This document shows positions 6,684-8,321 of a stretch of DNA of 8,321 nt, in pieces (positions within the stretch are counted from its first letter, which is position 1; every line of letters starts with the position of its first letter). The position numbers and the translations under genes are program-made. Origin of the DNA: Holosporales bacterium (GTDB lineage Bacteria; Pseudomonadota; Alphaproteobacteria; BNTO01); the NCBI GenBank assembly GCA_031257945.1, contig JAIRNU010000006.1:1-8321 (forward strand). The letters run 5' to 3'. The notes below the pieces were generated by a model, which saw only the letters and a program-made list of their open reading frames with translations, made no database searches and had not been told where the DNA came from.

Positions 6684-7984
6684 TCGAAGTTGTAAAGAGT
6701 AAGGTTATCTACGCGTTTAATTACTACCGAAACAACATCCCCAACCTTTGCCTCGTCCGCACATCGTGCCACAATCGGCAAGAAATGATCAGTTTTGCCA
6801 GAAAACTCCCCGTTAGCCTCTTTTTCTATTAGCATTGGGACTTCGGTTCCAACAAAAGCATTCATTGTTTGAGCCAAAATGCTCTGCCCTATTGCCCTTA
6901 ATCTTCTTGCTCTGTCTTTCTTTACAGCTTTCGGTACCTTCGGGGACAAGGATTGAGCAACAGTTCCTGGCCGATCAGAATACGGAAAGACGTGCAGTAA
7001 GGGAATGCCATTCTTTTCGACGAAATTACACGTATTTTCAAACATTTCCTCGGTTTCTGTTGGGAACCCGCAGATAATATCGCAGCCAAAGACGATATCC
7101 GGCCGAATCGCCCGCGATAAAGCAATTGCCTGAGCGGCGGTTTCGCTGGTATGGCGGCGGAGCATTTTCTTCAATACGGAATTGTCGCCTGATTGTAAGC
7201 TAAGATGCAAGTGCGGGAGGAGGCGATGATTGCGCAACGCGCCAAGCAGGCTGTCATCAATATCGGCCGGATCCAAAGATGATAGCCTGAACCGTATACT
7301 TTGTGGAAATGCACTGAGTAGTAATTGTATAAGTGATCCAAGAGTATATCCGTCACTATTAAATGAAGTTATATTGACGCCTGTTAAATTAATCTCCCGA
7401 TACCCTTGGTGCACGAAAGTCCCAGCTTGTTTTAAGATCTGCAGTACAGGAAAGCTCTTGGACGGCCCGCGAGCCTTGCGGATTACGCAAAAAGAGCAAC
7501 AATTATCGCACCCGGTTTGAATTTGCAAAAACGCGCGGGACCGCCCCTCAAACCCGTAAAGTACTTGCTCGGTTGGAGTTATAGTAGCATTAGCAGTAGT
7601 ATCAGCATTTAAAACAGGTAAAAAATCCGCGGGACTAGTATTGTTCAAGTTATGCGAATTATTTAAATTATTCAATGCGCTCTGTATATGATTTTTTTCT
7701 TGATTCGCGATGACCGCGTATACCTGCGGCATTTTTTCATATACAGATTTGTTGAGCGTCGCAGAACACCCTGTGACAATGATCTTTTTTTCGGGGTTTT
7801 CTTTATGGAGCTTACGAATGGCCTGCCGTGCCTGGCGTTCAGCCTCCGCAGTAACCGCACACGTATTTACAACTATAATGTCATCGATATCCTTTAATTT
7901 TTGTTTTATTCGTTCTGATTCGTAAGTATTAAGACGGCATCCAAAAGTAATAACCTTTCTGTGGTCCTTTTCGTTTGTGGACAT
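6680..7984 (-). CDS. mtaB: tRNA (t6A37)-methylthiotransferase MtaB
   Basis: This is a radical SAM enzyme that adds a methylthio group to C2 of N6-threonylcarbamoyladenosine at position 37 of ANN-decoding tRNAs, aiding codon pairing. The 434 residues show the three-part architecture of the family. The N-terminal UPF0004 domain has the cluster cysteines Cys16 (ITFGCRLNTYES), Cys42 (VVNTCAVTAEAERQARQAIR) and Cys73 (IIVTGCSAT). The radical SAM domain has Cys159, Cys163 and Cys166 in QTGCDNCCSFCVIRKARG. A C-terminal TRAM-like segment lies at about 375-434. The FGCRLNTYES start and the arrangement favour MtaB over MiaB or RimO. An Asn-rich linker (105-115) with a Thr/Ala-rich continuation joins the first two domains. 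The ATG start at 7984 fits the family N-terminus, although no Shine-Dalgarno sequence is visible. The TAG stop overlaps the addA stop by sharing bases 6680-6683. Confidence 0.92.
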   Translation of the reverse strand: MSTNEKDHRKVITFGCRLNTYESERIKQKLKDIDDIIVVNTCAVTAEAERQARQAIRKLHKENPEKKIIVTGCSATLNKSVYEKMPQVYAVIANQEKNHIQSALNNLNNSHNLNNTSPADFLPVLNADTTANATITPTEQVLYGFEGRSRAFLQIQTGCDNCCSFCVIRKARGPSKSFPVLQILKQAGTFVHQGYREINLTGVNITSFNSDGYTLGSLIQLLLSAFPQSIRFRLSSLDPADIDDSLLGALRNHRLLPHLHLSLQSGDNSVLKKMLRRHTSETAAQAIALSRAIRPDIVFGCDIICGFPTETEEMFENTCNFVEKNGIPLLHVFPYSDRPGTVAQSLSPKVPKAVKKDRARRLRAIGQSILAQTMNAFVGTEVPMLIEKEANGEFSGKTDHFLPIVARCADEAKVGDVVSVVIKRVDNLTLYNFD

Positions 7985-8100
7985 TGGTAAAAAATAGTAA
8001 CACCGCGCAGGTGAAATTTTTGCATCGCTTTTGCGAAATGTAAATAAAAAAGCCGAAATCGGAACTGTAAGGGGAAATTTACTGTTTTAACTTGCCACAA

Positions 8101-8135
8101 GGCCCATTAACATGCCAAACGCAACACTACATATC
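8101..8135 (-). repeat. 35-bp inverted repeat, right copy
   Basis: This is the reverse complement of 2513-2547 with one difference. It lies between the divergent mtaB (start codon 116 bases to the left) and the IS30-family transposase (start 83 bases to the right). Its plus-strand form contains CCAAACGCAACACTAC, a GCAACA-containing sequence of a kind I recall from IS30-family ends. A position just outside the transposase start is where the left terminal repeat of an IS30 element would be. The rest of 7985-8218 shows only weak stems, such as CCG-ATTT-CGG with a following T-run on the minus strand near 8045-8065, too short to call. Confidence 0.85.
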
Positions 8136-8207
8136 TAACTACCACTGTCCTAGATGAAAGTTATTCCCTAAGGTCACCCAGATAAGCTAATCTCCTTACA
8201 GTATACA

Positions 8208-8214
8208 AAGGAGG
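8208..8214 (+). promoter_or_regulatory. Strong ribosome binding site of the transposase
   Basis: AAGGAGG stands four bases before the ATG at 8219. It is the best Shine-Dalgarno sequence in the window and fixes the start of the following gene. Confidence 0.8.
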
Positions 8215-8218
8215 ATTT

Positions 8219-8321
8219 ATGCGAACCCACGTGACCCGCGACGAGCGTAGTAAAATCGAAGCACTTGTGTCAATGAAACTATCGCTTCGGCAAATTGCCA
8301 AGAAATTACAAAGGAGCCCAT
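8219..8321 (+). CDS. IS30-family transposase, N-terminus only (cut by window edge)
   Basis: Only the first 34 codons are present. MRTHVTRDERSKIEALVSMK followed by LSLRQIAKKLQRSP matches the N-terminal helix-turn-helix of IS30-family transposases ('L T..ER..I..L...G.S.R.IA..L.RS'), which bind the element's terminal repeats; the DDE catalytic domain would lie beyond the window. The strong ribosome site just upstream and a 35-bp repeat 84 bases upstream fit the left end of an insertion sequence. Whether the gene is intact cannot be judged. Some phage and transcription regulators share a similar helix-turn-helix, so the assignment is good but not certain. Confidence 0.8.
   Translation, partial: MRTHVTRDERSKIEALVSMKLSLRQIAKKLQRSP

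Noticed and set aside
8045..8068. Intrinsic terminator on the minus strand upstream of mtaB
   Set aside because: CCG-ATTT-CGG gives only three pairs before the T-run, too weak to call.

Overview
The window looks like a stretch of chromosome from an alphaproteobacterium, most likely a host-associated one of the Rickettsiales or Holosporales type. The main evidence is an AddA-type (not RecBCD-type) break-repair helicase-nuclease, a periplasmic LolA carrier and an MtaB tRNA methylthiotransferase. Loose gene order, a large repeat-rich intergenic region and an IS30-family transposase start at the right edge fit a rearranged genome. The exact genus cannot be read from the sequence.

Layout, left to right. 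Bases 1-305 hold no convincing gene. They contain an open minus-strand frame that runs off the left edge and resembles the dispersed small-peptide or palindromic repeats of intracellular alphaproteobacteria. Next comes a minus-strand MATE-family multidrug/Na+ transporter (306-1709). Bases 1710-2554 are an 845-base gap rich in G-tracts, hairpins, nested inverted repeats and degenerate direct repeats, with no startable gene. A compact three-gene block follows: lolA (2555-3325, +), addA (3393-6683, +) and mtaB (6680-7984, -). The last two converge and share their stop codons. The window ends with a well-initiated but incomplete IS30-family transposase (8219 onward, +).

The most striking structural signal is a 35-base sequence present twice in inverted orientation (2513-2547 and 8101-8135, 34 of 35 bases identical). 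The two copies bracket exactly the lolA-addA-mtaB block, and one lies just outside the IS30 transposase start. The simplest reading is that they are terminal inverted repeats of an IS30-type element. The left copy would then be a solitary end abutting lolA, only seven bases before its start codon. A shared regulatory or dispersed repeat is the alternative.

The genes do not form one pathway. LolA ferries lipoproteins to the outer membrane, AddA resects double-strand breaks for recombination (its partner addB is not in the window), MtaB modifies A37 of ANN-decoding tRNAs, and the MATE protein is an inner-membrane exporter. Their adjacency looks like the result of rearrangement. I did not find a convincing new multi-gene system. 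The items worth following up are the inverted repeat pair, the unexplained repeat block at 2023-2405, and the in-frame repetitive insertions in AddA.
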